From the NCBI GenBank assembly GCA_003576915.1, contig QEVF01000009.1:81638-125775 (forward strand): a stretch of DNA of 44,138 bases. Reading direction: 5' to 3'. Positions 23,488-31,957 of this stretch are shown piece by piece (position 1 is the first letter of the stretch; each line of letters opens with the position of its first letter). This DNA is from Planctomycetota bacterium. GTDB lineage: Bacteria > Planctomycetota > UBA8742 > UBA2392. Under the pieces are notes generated by a model. The model ran no database searches. It had not been told where the DNA came from and worked only from the letters and a program-made list of their open reading frames with translations. The position numbers were made by a program, and so were the translations under genes.

Positions 23488-23691
23488 GGCAATTCTCCTC
23501 CGGACGCGGGCATGCCGCGCCGAAACCGGGACAGACTGGAAAGGGAAGGAACCGGGGCAAACCTCGCGCGAGGATTCTCCCGCCTGTGGGGCTGTTGAAA
23601 GAGCGGCATCCGGCCACTTTTTCAACCCGGTCGGGCCGAAGTAAGTTCGTCCAGACCTCCATTTCAAGCGGCTTCCAACCGCCTGAAATAC

Positions 23692-23711
23692 GCAAGCCAT
23701 CCATGGCTTGC
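23692..23711. repeat. 9-bp inverted repeat in the leader of secretin-N-like gene 1
   Basis: GCAAGCCAT (23692-23700) and ATGGCTTGC (23703-23711), 2 nt apart. The 308-bp gap at 23488-23795 holds this, the hairpin at 23746-23768 and TTGAAA...TTTCAA pairing around 23595-23625. No gene is seen in the gap. Confidence 0.5.
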
Positions 23712-23745
23712 ACAAGCTGGCCTTATTTCAACGGCCTGCCAGTGA

Positions 23746-23768
23746 AACGCCGCGTGACACGCGGCGTT
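23746..23768 (-). terminator. Perfect 11-bp inverted repeat after secretin-N-like gene 2
   Basis: AACGCCGCGTG (23746-23756), one base, CACGCGGCGTT (23758-23768). On the minus strand it lies 27 nt beyond the stop at 23796 and is followed by TTTCACT. It fits an intrinsic terminator with a weak T tract, which would give gene 1 its own promoter. Confidence 0.5.
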
Positions 23769-23795
23769 GGAGAAAGGGGCGGAAAAAGTGCGCGG

Positions 23796-24821
23796 CTACT
23801 TCATGAGTTCGAGCGCGACTTTGACTTCGTCGTGCGTGGCGTTGTTGGCCTTGACGATGACGGCATCGGCGCCGGGCACGACTGCGGCGGAAATCTGGCC
23901 ATGGAACAGCTTCTCCAGGCTCTCGACGAACTGCTCCGGCGACTTGGGCACGTCGTAGCGGCGCGCCGACACTTTGCTTTGAGCGGTGATTTCCTCGGCC
24001 TTGGCCACCAGTTGCTTGAAAAGCTCATCGCAAAGCACAAGCTGCTCGGGCGTGGCACGCACCACCACGGTGGTTTCATTCACCGCTGCCGCGGGCGGCG
24101 TGGGCTGGTTGTAGCGTTCACCCATGATGGTCGCGAAGCCCGCAGCCGCACTGGCCGCGTTGATGCCCGCAGGCAGCGTGTATGTCTTGGCGGTGCGGCG
24201 CGCACCTTCGGCCTCCATGGCCTCAATCGCGTTGATAATGCGTTGAAGGCGATCGGCACGATCACAGACGATCAATGTTGGCGGAGCAATATTAGGATTT
24301 ATGCTGCCGCCAACGCGAGACATCACGTTTTGCAGCACCGCACGCATCGAGTTGGCATCGCCGTGGCGGATGGGCATCTGCACCGCAATCCACTTCCAGC
24401 CGGGGGTTTTGCGAGCTGTGGCCACGTCCACAACGGGCGCGTGCGTGATGGCTTCAGTGGCCTGCACGATGCTGTAACGGTTCTCCGAGATCTCGACGAC
24501 CACCAGCCTGAACTGCTCCAGCGCGTCGGAAACAAGGTAGGCAAACCGACTGGAGGGAATGTCTGTGCCGACCGACGGCCCAACGAGGGTGACCTTGCAA
24601 CTCGCGATCTGGGTCGGCTGGTACATCACGTTTACCTTTTCGTACTCGCACCACCACCTGATCATTTCCTCGACAGAAATGTTGCGCGTTTCGCCGAAGA
24701 GCCTGAGCGTTGCCTCTCCGCCGTCTTTGGCCTCCGGCTTGACAGCAGGCTTCTCCTGCGCCGACGAGGTCATGGCCAGCAAGAGCAGCAACATCAAGGA
24801 AAGCAGCAAGCGCGTTCTCAT
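23796..24821 (-). CDS. Exported secretin-N-domain-like protein 2
   Basis: A 341-aa secreted protein. Signal peptide 1-21 (LLLSLMLLLLLAMTSSA). A secretin N-like module follows (NISVEEMIRWWCEYEKVNVM...), then YSIVQATEAITHAPVVDVAT and RHGDANSMRAVLQNVMSRVG with LIVCDRADRLQRIINAIEAM, matching the order in the first paralogue. A C-terminal third unit ends VVPGADAVIVKANNATHDEV and KVALELMK. It lies 8 nt after the stop of protein 3, so the two are one operon. Its codon and base use look slightly less GC-biased than the flanks. No barrel domain is present. The role is unknown. Confidence 0.75.
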   Translation of the reverse strand: MRTRLLLSLMLLLLLAMTSSAQEKPAVKPEAKDGGEATLRLFGETRNISVEEMIRWWCEYEKVNVMYQPTQIASCKVTLVGPSVGTDIPSSRFAYLVSDALEQFRLVVVEISENRYSIVQATEAITHAPVVDVATARKTPGWKWIAVQMPIRHGDANSMRAVLQNVMSRVGGSINPNIAPPTLIVCDRADRLQRIINAIEAMEAEGARRTAKTYTLPAGINAASAAAGFATIMGERYNQPTPPAAAVNETTVVVRATPEQLVLCDELFKQLVAKAEEITAQSKVSARRYDVPKSPEQFVESLEKLFHGQISAAVVPGADAVIVKANNATHDEVKVALELMK

Positions 24822-24829
24822 GGCGGCAC

Positions 24830-25879
24830 CTACTTCAGAAGATCGATGAACTCGGCGATTTGTTTGTGTTCGTGCCGATCGGCACGGACAACGATGACCC
24901 TTTTGCCCGGCACGCCAACGATCCTCGGACCGTCCTGGCGTACGTCGCGGAACAGTTTCTCCAGCGCAGCTACGACGTCGCTCGCGACAGCCGTCTCGGG
25001 CAATTCGTAGCGGCGCACGGCGGGCTCAGGCTCGGCGCTGGTGTTGGCCGCAAGTTGCGCCAGAACACCCGGAACCAGCGCCTGAATCTCGGGCACCGCC
25101 CAGACAAGCAAAAGCCGCGTGTCGGCAATGGCCGAGACGGCGTTCTGGGGCACGAACACGTCCTTGGGAACCAGCTCGTCGAGTGCCTTCGCGACGTTAG
25201 CGGGCTCGATGAACGAGGCAGATTCGTAAATCCTGATCTCGCGCAGCGCGGCTTGGCGCTCGATTTCCTCGAATGAGGGAATCAACTCGCGCAGTTTACC
25301 CGCCCGATCGCACACCAACACAATGCCCGGCACGCGCGACATATGCATCGCCTCGGGCCACATCAGGTTCGCCGCTGTGGCCCTGTAGAGGAACAGCACC
25401 GGGAAGGCCGTGCGCCACCACAAGTTCACTACACGATGTTGCGGCACGGTATTCAGCTTGGCTGCATCCAAGATGGGCGCGTAGGTCATTGCCTCCGTGG
25501 CCTGGACAACATGGAACCGCCCCGCCGAAAGCTCTACCAGGTACAGCCTGAAGTGCCAAAGCGCGTCAGCCAGCAGCCCTTCGATGCCGTCGGTGTCGTA
25601 GGTCTTGCCTTCTTTGGGCGCGGCTATCGTGACTATGAAGGACGCCACCTGCGGAGGCTGGTACATGACCTGATTGCCGCTGGCCTCTGTCCAGGCGCGC
25701 AGCAGTGACAACACGCTCAGCTCCTGCTCGCCCGCGAGCTTGAGCACCTTCTTGCCGCCCTCTTCCTCGAGCTTGAGGACTTCTTCCTTCTTCTGAATCG
25801 GCTCAAACGATGGCGCTTCGGCTTGCGTGTTGAACGCCAGCGAAAGCAGGGCAAGGCAGGCGAGGATGACGCGGCGCAT
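24830..25879 (-). CDS. Exported secretin-N-domain-like protein 3
   Basis: A 349-aa secreted protein and the first gene of the pair. Signal peptide 1-20 (RRVILACLALLSLAFNTQA). It shares with protein 2 the segment NQVMYQPPQVASFIVTIAAP, FHVVQATEAMTYAPILDAA and VLVCDRAGKLRELIPSFEEI, so recent duplication is likely. The central part (TAFPVLFLYRATAANLMWPE) diverges. The C-terminal unit RRYELPETAVASDVVAALEK...IVGVPGKRVIVVRADRHEHK closes with FIDLLK. Secretin-N-like modules bind each other or pilus/secretion proteins; no secretin or pilus gene is in the window. Function unknown. Confidence 0.75.
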   Translation of the reverse strand: MRRVILACLALLSLAFNTQAEAPSFEPIQKKEEVLKLEEEGGKKVLKLAGEQELSVLSLLRAWTEASGNQVMYQPPQVASFIVTIAAPKEGKTYDTDGIEGLLADALWHFRLYLVELSAGRFHVVQATEAMTYAPILDAAKLNTVPQHRVVNLWWRTAFPVLFLYRATAANLMWPEAMHMSRVPGIVLVCDRAGKLRELIPSFEEIERQAALREIRIYESASFIEPANVAKALDELVPKDVFVPQNAVSAIADTRLLLVWAVPEIQALVPGVLAQLAANTSAEPEPAVRRYELPETAVASDVVAALEKLFRDVRQDGPRIVGVPGKRVIVVRADRHEHKQIAEFIDLLK

Positions 25880-26066
25880 GTCTGTTTAACGACTCAGAAC
25901 GCGCGGGAGTTTGCCCAATCTGCGATGGGTGCCTGTGAACCACGCCAGAGAGTGCGCCTCCCGGCGGCCCCACGGTCTGCTCGATTGCCAAAGAGCTCCT
26001 GATTCGCGGCGCGGGCGGCTTTGGGCGAGGCATGCCTCGCCCCTACGCCCCGGCTCGCCGCGCGGT

Positions 26067-26666
26067 TCAGGCCACCGCCGCCGGCGCAGGCGTGGCGTTC
26101 GCGCTCCGCATCGGCTCCGGCGCGCCCGCAGGCTGCGGCGCGCTCGGGCGCGGCTCGACCTTCGCGGCCGCCGGCTGGGGCATCGGCGGCACTTCCTCGC
26201 AGGCCAGGGGCATGTCGCACTGGCCCTGCTCCACGGCTTCAAGGGCGCGCCGCGCCCGCTTGACAAAGGGCTCGCGCGCCTGCATGCCCGCCACCGAAGC
26301 CTCCACGGCGTGCAGCATCAGCTCGCGCCGGTCCTCCATGGCCTGCGTCAGCGCCTTGGAACAACGCAGCACCTCGTTGATGCTGACCACGCCGCGCGCA
26401 GGCCGCATGCGATGTTCGGGGTCCTGTTCGCGGCGCGCCCAGGCCTCGCGCTCCAGCGCCATGGAGCGCGGCAAAGATTCGCGGGCCGCCTTCATCACCT
26501 CCGTGAAGTAGGCGATGCGCCGGTCAATTTCGGCGCCGCCCAGTTCGATGTAGAGCGCAAACAGCCGCGGGTCGCGGTTGCAAAGCGACATGGCCTGCAG
26601 GGGCGACATCCGCGAGGGCTGCTCCTCAGGCGCGACTTCAGACTGACGATAACGGGCATTACTCAT
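26067..26666 (-). CDS. Hypothetical helical protein, Pro/Ala-rich C-terminus
   Basis: A 199-aa protein that I do not recognise. The ATG at 26666 has an excellent AGGAG ribosome site, and the longer frame upstream runs through intergenic and other coding sequence. The body (about 18-150) is helical and charged (MSLCNRDPRLFALYIELGGA, EVMKAARESLPRSMALERE, VEASVAGMQAREPFVKRARR). The tail from about 160 is rich in Pro, Ala and Val. There is no signal peptide or membrane helix. The shape (helical core, low-complexity tail) recalls DNA-binding or scaffold proteins, but nothing specific can be claimed. Confidence 0.7.
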   Translation of the reverse strand: MSNARYRQSEVAPEEQPSRMSPLQAMSLCNRDPRLFALYIELGGAEIDRRIAYFTEVMKAARESLPRSMALEREAWARREQDPEHRMRPARGVVSINEVLRCSKALTQAMEDRRELMLHAVEASVAGMQAREPFVKRARRALEAVEQGQCDMPLACEEVPPMPQPAAAKVEPRPSAPQPAGAPEPMRSANATPAPAAVA

Positions 26667-26784
26667 GGCTTTCTCCTGAACCTTTGGAGAAAGCCTACAC
26701 CACGCGGCGACACGCCCTTGGCGCACCGGGGTGCAAGCGGCTGAGCTGCAACGACTTGAGCCCGTCCGCGCGATCTTCGCGCGG

Positions 26785-28374
26785 CTACTTCTTGAGGGCC
26801 GCAAGGTCGATCTCGACGACGACTGGATCATCTTGCACTGTGAGGACCACGGACTCGTGGGCCACTTCTCCCCCTCCGGCAAGCACGACGCCGATCTGGT
26901 AGAGCCGACCCAACACCAGACCCTCCAGACGCACGGAATCACCAACGACATTGCGCCACGGGTACGTGTTGGTTGATCCCTGGTTCTGAAGAACAACCAC
27001 CTGGTACCTTTGGTCCGGGCTTGCCCCTTTGATGTTGATGATGCACACGCCACGCGCAACGCCAAGGTAAACATCGCCCAGGTCCAGCGTTTGACCCGCC
27101 GCGAGCGAAACGGGAAGGCGCGCCGGCTCATATCCCAGGGCCTCCACATGAGCCACAAAGCTGCCGCGCGCAATGCCGCCAACCTCGACGACTCCATCGT
27201 GGCCGGAAGTGTCCGCCACGCCCCGCATTTGCAGGCGACCGGGGTAGAAAGCGGCGTCAGACTCCAGGCGCAAGGCCAAGGTCGCTCCGACCAGCGGATT
27301 TCCTTGAGGATCAAGTATCCTGGCCCGGACAGAGGCCGGTATGGCGGCCCGAGCCTCTACCGTCGTGACCGCATTGGATTTGACCTCGACCTCAGGTATG
27401 AAACTGGCATACTCCCCGGTTATAATCACATTATACTTTCCGGGGCGCAGTGGAGAGGACTCCCAGGCCAACGACGTAGAAATTTCCTGGGCAGCCGCAG
27501 CCACCAAGCCGTTGCAGAGCACGCGCACGCTGACCGGGGTGTTCGCGTATTCGGCAAACGTCACGGCTATCGATCCCATCGCATATTCATTATCCTTCGG
27601 AATGAAGATGTCTATGGGCCGTGAGCCGCCAAGATCCGGCGAGGGCAACTGAAACTCGCTCTTTGAATATCCGAACTTCAGGTTGCGCAGATGCAGGGTG
27701 GCACCCTCACCCCGCGGAACCCCCTTGACCAGAGCGCCGCCCGTCCCGGTTTGCGACGCCTCCCGGATGATCCCGCTGGATCTGATATAGAGCGAACCGG
27801 CATAAGGAGTACCGTCCTCGTAACGTATATCCAGCGCAACGTCACAAGACGGGTAGACCACAATTTCAATGCTCTGCGAACGCTGCTTGATGTTCACGTG
27901 GTTTGGCCCCGCACTCCACGGAACGGAATAGTTCGGCATGGGAATGTACCCCTTGCCGAGATTCAGCGGGATTCTTTCCGGCTCGCGCTCCGTCCGAATC
28001 TGCAGGCACGCGCCGATGCGAGTGTGATACTGGAACCTGCCCGAGTCGTCCGTCGTGCGATATGCGGGGTCGCGTCCCCGCTCCTGAACGGAGAACATCA
28101 CGCGGTTCGCCGGCTGCCCCTCTGGGTCAACGAACGAAATCTGGAGTACCGCATGATCGGCTTCTGCGTCGGGCGTCGGCCGGGGCTCTTGCGTCGGGGC
28201 TGGCACATTCGAGGATGCCTGGCACGGATCGTCGACGCGCCCGGGCGTCTTTGGAACATCATCTCTCCCGCCCCTGCCCGGGCTGCTAGTGTTCGCAACC
28301 GCCACTCCGGCGGGAAGAACTGCGGGCCACCGCCATAGAACAAGCGCCCCCATGGTAACCGCCAGAAGCACCAA
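26785..28374 (-). CDS. Membrane-anchored carboxypeptidase-regulatory-like repeat protein (5' end probably frameshifted)
   Basis: A 529-aa protein with an N-terminal membrane helix (LLAVTMGALVLWRWPAVLP) and an extracytoplasmic part made of repeated Ig-like/transthyretin-like units: ISFVDPEGQPANRVMFSVQE, VALDIRYEDGTPYAGSLYIR and ARILDPQGNPLVGATLALRL are the recognisable strand pairs (CarboxypepD_reg type). They suggest a surface-exposed beta-sandwich protein. The start is not sound in this frame (a TTG at 28374 or ATG at 28353 with no ribosome site). A better ATG lies at 28441 with GAGG 6 nt upstream, in another frame. Removing one base from a run of seven Cs (28402-28408) would join MKPDATITKPDGG to the membrane helix. 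It may be a sequence error or a phase-variable tract. Confidence 0.7.
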   Translation of the reverse strand: MVLLAVTMGALVLWRWPAVLPAGVAVANTSSPGRGGRDDVPKTPGRVDDPCQASSNVPAPTQEPRPTPDAEADHAVLQISFVDPEGQPANRVMFSVQERGRDPAYRTTDDSGRFQYHTRIGACLQIRTEREPERIPLNLGKGYIPMPNYSVPWSAGPNHVNIKQRSQSIEIVVYPSCDVALDIRYEDGTPYAGSLYIRSSGIIREASQTGTGGALVKGVPRGEGATLHLRNLKFGYSKSEFQLPSPDLGGSRPIDIFIPKDNEYAMGSIAVTFAEYANTPVSVRVLCNGLVAAAAQEISTSLAWESSPLRPGKYNVIITGEYASFIPEVEVKSNAVTTVEARAAIPASVRARILDPQGNPLVGATLALRLESDAAFYPGRLQMRGVADTSGHDGVVEVGGIARGSFVAHVEALGYEPARLPVSLAAGQTLDLGDVYLGVARGVCIINIKGASPDQRYQVVVLQNQGSTNTYPWRNVVGDSVRLEGLVLGRLYQIGVVLAGGGEVAHESVVLTVQDDPVVVEIDLAALKK

Positions 28375-28468
28375 GAGCAGCAGGCCGCGGCGCCAGATCC
28401 GCCCCCCCGTCCGGCTTTGTGATAGTTGCGTCCGGCTTCATGGAGGGCCTCATGCAATCACGTTTGGG

Positions 28469-28720
28469 TCAGTTGAGCTGGAAGGTGTAAATACGCTGCC
28501 TGCCGGAAACAGCGTCAGTATAGGTTCCGGTAATGGTGCCGTTCCACGTCGTTGTCCCACACGTGTTGGCTTCCATCCCGCAAGTAGACGTCTTGCACGC
28601 TCCGATGGCGCCGCCGCTGGCGCCAAGAGCCCTTGGTGGCTCCGAAGTTGACTTTGAAACGGTGACTGGTGACGACGCCGTGGTCGTCGCCCCGAAAGGC
28701 GCCGCTGGCAGTACTCTCAA
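28469..28720 (-). CDS. Short unidentified ORF, possibly a gene remnant
   Basis: An 83-aa frame with a TTG start and no clear ribosome site. It is rich in Ser, Thr and Gly, has three cysteines in the middle (ACKTSTCGMEANTCG) and ends in beta-like sequence (WNGTITGTYTDAVSGRQRIY). It looks like the C-terminal end of a secreted or pilin-like protein whose start is lost. It lies between sucD and the regulatory-like gene on the same strand. It may be a true small gene or a fragment; evidence is weak. Confidence 0.3.
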   Translation of the reverse strand: MRVLPAAPFGATTTASSPVTVSKSTSEPPRALGASGGAIGACKTSTCGMEANTCGTTTWNGTITGTYTDAVSGRQRIYTFQLN

Positions 28721-28742
28721 CGAGTGAGTCCGCTGACCGGGG

Positions 28743-29675
28743 CTATTTGCGCTGGTCGATGGCCGCCTTGACGGCCTTGCCGAGGTCCGCGGGGCTGTCA
28801 GCCACGACGAGGCCGGCCGCGCGCAGGGCGTCCATCTTCTCTTTGGCCGTGCCCTTGCCGCCGGCGATGATGGCGCCGGCGTGGCCCATGCGTTTGCCCT
28901 TGGGCGCCGTCTGGCCCGCGATGAAGGCGGCCACGGGCTTGACCATGTTCTTCCTGATCCAGGCTGCGGCGTCTTCTTCGGCGCTGCCGCCGATTTCGCC
29001 GATCATGATCACCGCGCGCGTCCTGGGGTCTTTGTTGAAGGCGTCAAGCACGTCAATGAAATTGGTGCCGTTGACGGGGTCGCCGCCGATGCCAACGCAG
29101 GAACTCTGGCCCCAGCCCATGTTCGTGACCTGGTGAACGGCCTCATACGTGAGGGTGCCGCTGCGCGACACAATGCCGATGTCGCCTTGACGGTGAATGT
29201 GGCCAGGCATGATGCCGATCTTGCATTCGCCGGGGGTGATGACGCCGGGGCAGTTGGGGCCTACGAGGCGCGTCTGGGGATACTTGTCTTCCAGCAGGCG
29301 CTTGGCGCGGACCATGTCCATGACGGGCACGCCCTCGGTGATGCAGACGACGAGCTTGATGCCCGCATCAGCGGCCTCAAGGATGGCGTCTGCTGCGCCG
29401 GCCGGCGGCACGAAGATCATGGAGGCGTCAGCACCGGTCTCACGCACGGCGTCTGCCACGGTGTCAAAGATGGGCAGGGAAGCGAGGCTGCCGTCGGGGC
29501 GCCTGATTTCCTTGCCGTCGGGGTCCTTGTCGAACTTCTGGCCGCCCTTGCCGGGGGTGACGCCGCCGACAAAGTTGGAGCCGTACTCGATGCAGCGCGC
29601 GGTGTGAAACGCGCCGTGACGCCCGGTGATGCCCTGACAGATAACCCGCGTGGTCTTGTTGACGAAGATGGCCAT
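28743..29675 (-). CDS. sucD: Succinyl-CoA synthetase (ADP/GDP-forming) alpha subunit
   Basis: A 310-aa TCA-cycle enzyme subunit that binds CoA and carries the phosphohistidine, making succinate plus ATP/GTP from succinyl-CoA. The CoA-binding [10 protein letters not shown], the [11 protein letters not shown] block, [20 protein letters not shown] and [14 protein letters not shown] are all present, and the phosphorylated histidine is His265 in RMGHAGAI. The protein is about 20 residues longer than usual because of an insertion at about 47-66 ([20 protein letters not shown]) between GGQK and LPIFDTV. The ATG at 29675 starts [14 protein letters not shown]. The beta subunit SucC is not next to it in the window, unlike in most bacteria. 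Confidence 0.95.
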   Translation of the reverse strand: MAIFVNKTTRVICQGITGRHGAFHTARCIEYGSNFVGGVTPGKGGQKFDKDPDGKEIRRPDGSLASLPIFDTVADAVRETGADASMIFVPPAGAADAILEAADAGIKLVVCITEGVPVMDMVRAKRLLEDKYPQTRLVGPNCPGVITPGECKIGIMPGHIHRQGDIGIVSRSGTLTYEAVHQVTNMGWGQSSCVGIGGDPVNGTNFIDVLDAFNKDPRTRAVIMIGEIGGSAEEDAAAWIRKNMVKPVAAFIAGQTAPKGKRMGHAGAIIAGGKGTAKEKMDALRAAGLVVADSPADLGKAVKAAIDQRK

Positions 29676-29800
29676 TGGGATGCCCGGTGGTTGGTGTTGC
29701 ACTTACGAACGAATGCACTGCGCCCATTGAGCAACCGGAAGAAAGAAGAAAGGCCGCGCCCGAGGGCGCCGACCGGATTCTTCTGACGTCCGGCCTCGCC

Positions 29801-30667
29801 TCACTTCCTGGCCCTGGCTTTCTTGCCTTCGGCCTCGTCTTCCAGCTCGGCTTCTTCCTTGTCCACCGAGCCGTATTTCTCGCGCAGGGCGTCGGCCTTC
29901 CTGGTGATCTCGGCCCAGTCCTCGCGCGCGTGCAGCATGCCGTAGAAGGCAAAGGCTGCCGGTTCCTTTTCCGGGATCACCTGGCGCAGGCGCCCCAGGG
30001 CGGCCTGGGCGTCCAGCTCCGGCTCCACCAGCCCGTAGAACAGGGCAAGTTTCCAAAGCGCGGCAAAGGGGCCGCGCTCGCAGTCGTCGTAGGCGATGGC
30101 GGCCACATGGATGCCGTTCTTTTCCGTGATCAGCTTGGGGTCGAGCGGTATGGGGTCGCCCATGATCTTGTCGCCGTCGACGTAGCCGGGCACGCTCGGG
30201 TGCGGCGGCAGGCCGCTTTCGCGGGAGACGGGCTCGTCGTCGTCGCCTTCGTCGTCGTCGGCGGCGGCCGTTGAACCATCCTTGGGCGCCACGACCACGG
30301 GCGCCTCGGGGATTTCGATCTTGTCGAAGTTCAGGTTGGTCTTGGTGTACTTGCTGAAAAGGTCCCGCAGGAAGCGGCGCAGGGCAAAGGCCTTGGCGCG
30401 GGCATTGGGCAGGTCGGCCTTCTCCAGCACTTCCTCGACTTCCGCAATGGGGCTGACGCGGATCTCGTTCCAGTCGGCAAAGCGCTTGCGAAGCTCGCTC
30501 AGGGCCGCCTGCGCGGCCCGCGCGCTGCCGTTGCGCATCAGGATGGTCATGCACAGGTGCGTGACAGGGCTGCTTTCATCCTTCTTCAGCAGACCGCCGT
30601 CAAGCTGCTTCTTCCACGTCGCCAGCAGCTTCTTCGCCTTCGCCTGCAAGTCACGAGCACTCGCCAT
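29801..30667 (-). CDS. HhH-GPD/endonuclease III-like protein, degenerate
   Basis: A 288-aa protein. The ATG at 30667 has a GAGGA ribosome site; upstream sequence has no domain. Residues about 28-110 resemble the helical N-terminal region of endonuclease III-type glycosylases (HLCMTILMRNGSARAAQAAL, FADWNEIRVSPIAEVEEVLE, ARAKAFALRRFLRDLF), but the G-V-G hairpin, catalytic Lys and FeS cysteines are not seen. An acidic Asp-rich linker follows at about 138-150. The second half (about 195-288) is helical, with no known domain. It may be a non-catalytic relative. The HhH call is weak; the gene itself is convincing. Confidence 0.7.
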   Translation of the reverse strand: MASARDLQAKAKKLLATWKKQLDGGLLKKDESSPVTHLCMTILMRNGSARAAQAALSELRKRFADWNEIRVSPIAEVEEVLEKADLPNARAKAFALRRFLRDLFSKYTKTNLNFDKIEIPEAPVVVAPKDGSTAAADDDEGDDDEPVSRESGLPPHPSVPGYVDGDKIMGDPIPLDPKLITEKNGIHVAAIAYDDCERGPFAALWKLALFYGLVEPELDAQAALGRLRQVIPEKEPAAFAFYGMLHAREDWAEITRKADALREKYGSVDKEEAELEDEAEGKKARARK

Positions 30668-30734
30668 GCCGATTTCCTCACCCAAAGCCGCAAGACTTCT
30701 AGCGTCCGCCCGCCTGTTTATCAAACGCCAACAC

Positions 30735-31502
30735 TCAGCGGCGTGAAGCCGCGCGCGCCCAGGCATCCCATTGGGCCAGGGCCGCGGCCTGAACCTCGGG
30801 CGCGGCCCAAGGGTCATAGGCCGGGGGTCTTGCGCCGCGGGAGAGGGCCTCATGCACGGCCAGCAGCAGCGCATGAACATCGCCGCGCACCTCGGCTGCC
30901 AGCTTGCCGTCGGACAGAAAACTCACCAGCAGCAGCAACTGGGCGCTCTCCAGCTCACCGGGGTTGTCGCTGTAGCGGCGCACCACCTGCCAGCGCACCT
31001 TGCGCTGCTCGTCGCAGATCGCGCTGATGAACTCCGTGCGCCGGTCTCCGGGGCCCTGACGATGAAGCAGCTTGGCCGCCGCCAGCCGGATCTCCGCCTG
31101 CTCGCGCCTGAGGCCGGCCGCCGCGGCCTGCCGCGCCGCCTCCAGCATTTCGCGAGGCAACCCCTCGAAATCCAGGGCGGCGAGAAACTCGAGGTTGGCC
31201 GCAGCGACCTTGCCATGCTCCATGGCCACGGCCTTGAGGCTGGCGGCCGCGCCGTCGGCGCCCGCCTGCCGCAGGCGCTGGGCGGACTGGAGACGCTCCA
31301 GCGGTTCGTCGGAGGCGAGGTGTCGGGCGTCGTCCGCCAGGGACGCCGTGGACCTGGGCGGGTCCTGGGCCTCGCGTTCAAGTTTCGGGCGTGCCGGCGG
31401 TTCCAGGTCCTGGCGGGTCGTGGCCTTGGCCTGATCATCCTGAAACGCGCGCGGCGTCGGGCCGGTGCAGCCCGCCGCCGCAAAACCCAACAGGAGAAGC
31501 AG
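30735..31502 (-). CDS. HEAT-like lipoprotein, start codon unclear
   Basis: A secreted lipoprotein of about 255 aa. A lipobox appears at LLLLLGFAAAGCTGP; cleavage before Cys would anchor it in the membrane. After a polar linker (about 20-75) there are helical repeats (LQSAQRLRQAGADGAAASLK, AAAKLLHRQGPGDRRTEFI) resembling HEAT or armadillo units. The 5' end overlaps the end of rpsP. No ATG, GTG or TTG lies far enough upstream of the lipobox within the frame; CTG at 31502 is the nearest possibility and TTG at 31490 would be too close. The given end is therefore a guess. The role is unknown. Confidence 0.6.
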   Translation of the reverse strand: MLLLLGFAAAGCTGPTPRAFQDDQAKATTRQDLEPPARPKLEREAQDPPRSTASLADDARHLASDEPLERLQSAQRLRQAGADGAAASLKAVAMEHGKVAAANLEFLAALDFEGLPREMLEAARQAAAAGLRREQAEIRLAAAKLLHRQGPGDRRTEFISAICDEQRKVRWQVVRRYSDNPGELESAQLLLLVSFLSDGKLAAEVRGDVHALLLAVHEALSRGARPPAYDPWAAPEVQAAALAQWDAWARAASRR

Positions 31503-31504
31503 CG

Positions 31505-31798
31505 CTAGGCCGGCTTGCCGGAAAGCTTCTTGCGCGTTTCGCCGGCCGTTTTCTTGTTGATGCCGTGCTTGCGCAGCAGCGACCAGACCAGGATGGAGGG
31601 CTGGGCGCCCTTGCCCAGCCAGTACTCGACGCGCTCGCGGTCGAAGCTGAACTTCCGGGCGTTGTCCTTCTGGTGCGGATCGTAGTGGCCCAGCAGCTCG
31701 ATGTGGCGGCCGTCCCGGGGGCTGCGCGAATCGGCGGCCACCAGGCGGAAGGTCATGTGCCGGTTGCGGCCCGTCTTGGTCATGCGAAGCTTCACCAT
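31505..31798 (-). CDS. rpsP: 30S ribosomal protein S16
   Basis: A 97-aa ribosomal protein. The S16 signature is clear: MVKLRMTKTGRNRHMTFRLV, SPRDGRHIELLGHYDP, then the RVEYWLGKGAQPSILVWSLL segment. I start at the ATG at 31798, because GGAG lies 9 nt before it; the ATG three codons upstream has GGAG directly against it. S16 is usually followed by rimM, trmD and rplS, none of which are here; the next gene is the lipoprotein, overlapping its 3' end. The C-terminal KKTAGETRKKLSGKPA tail is basic, as expected. Confidence 0.96.
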   Translation of the reverse strand: MVKLRMTKTGRNRHMTFRLVAADSRSPRDGRHIELLGHYDPHQKDNARKFSFDRERVEYWLGKGAQPSILVWSLLRKHGINKKTAGETRKKLSGKPA

Positions 31799-31957
31799 CT
31801 GATGCATCTCCAGTCAGCGACGAATTGAGGCGCGAAAGGGTAGCGAGCAAGTCCCCTGTTGACAAGCCCCGGCCGCACAATCCGGGCAAGGCCACACCCG
31901 GCCTGCACCGAGGCGCCCAGTCCCTGCCTGCTTCATGGCGACCATCAGCCTTGGGAG

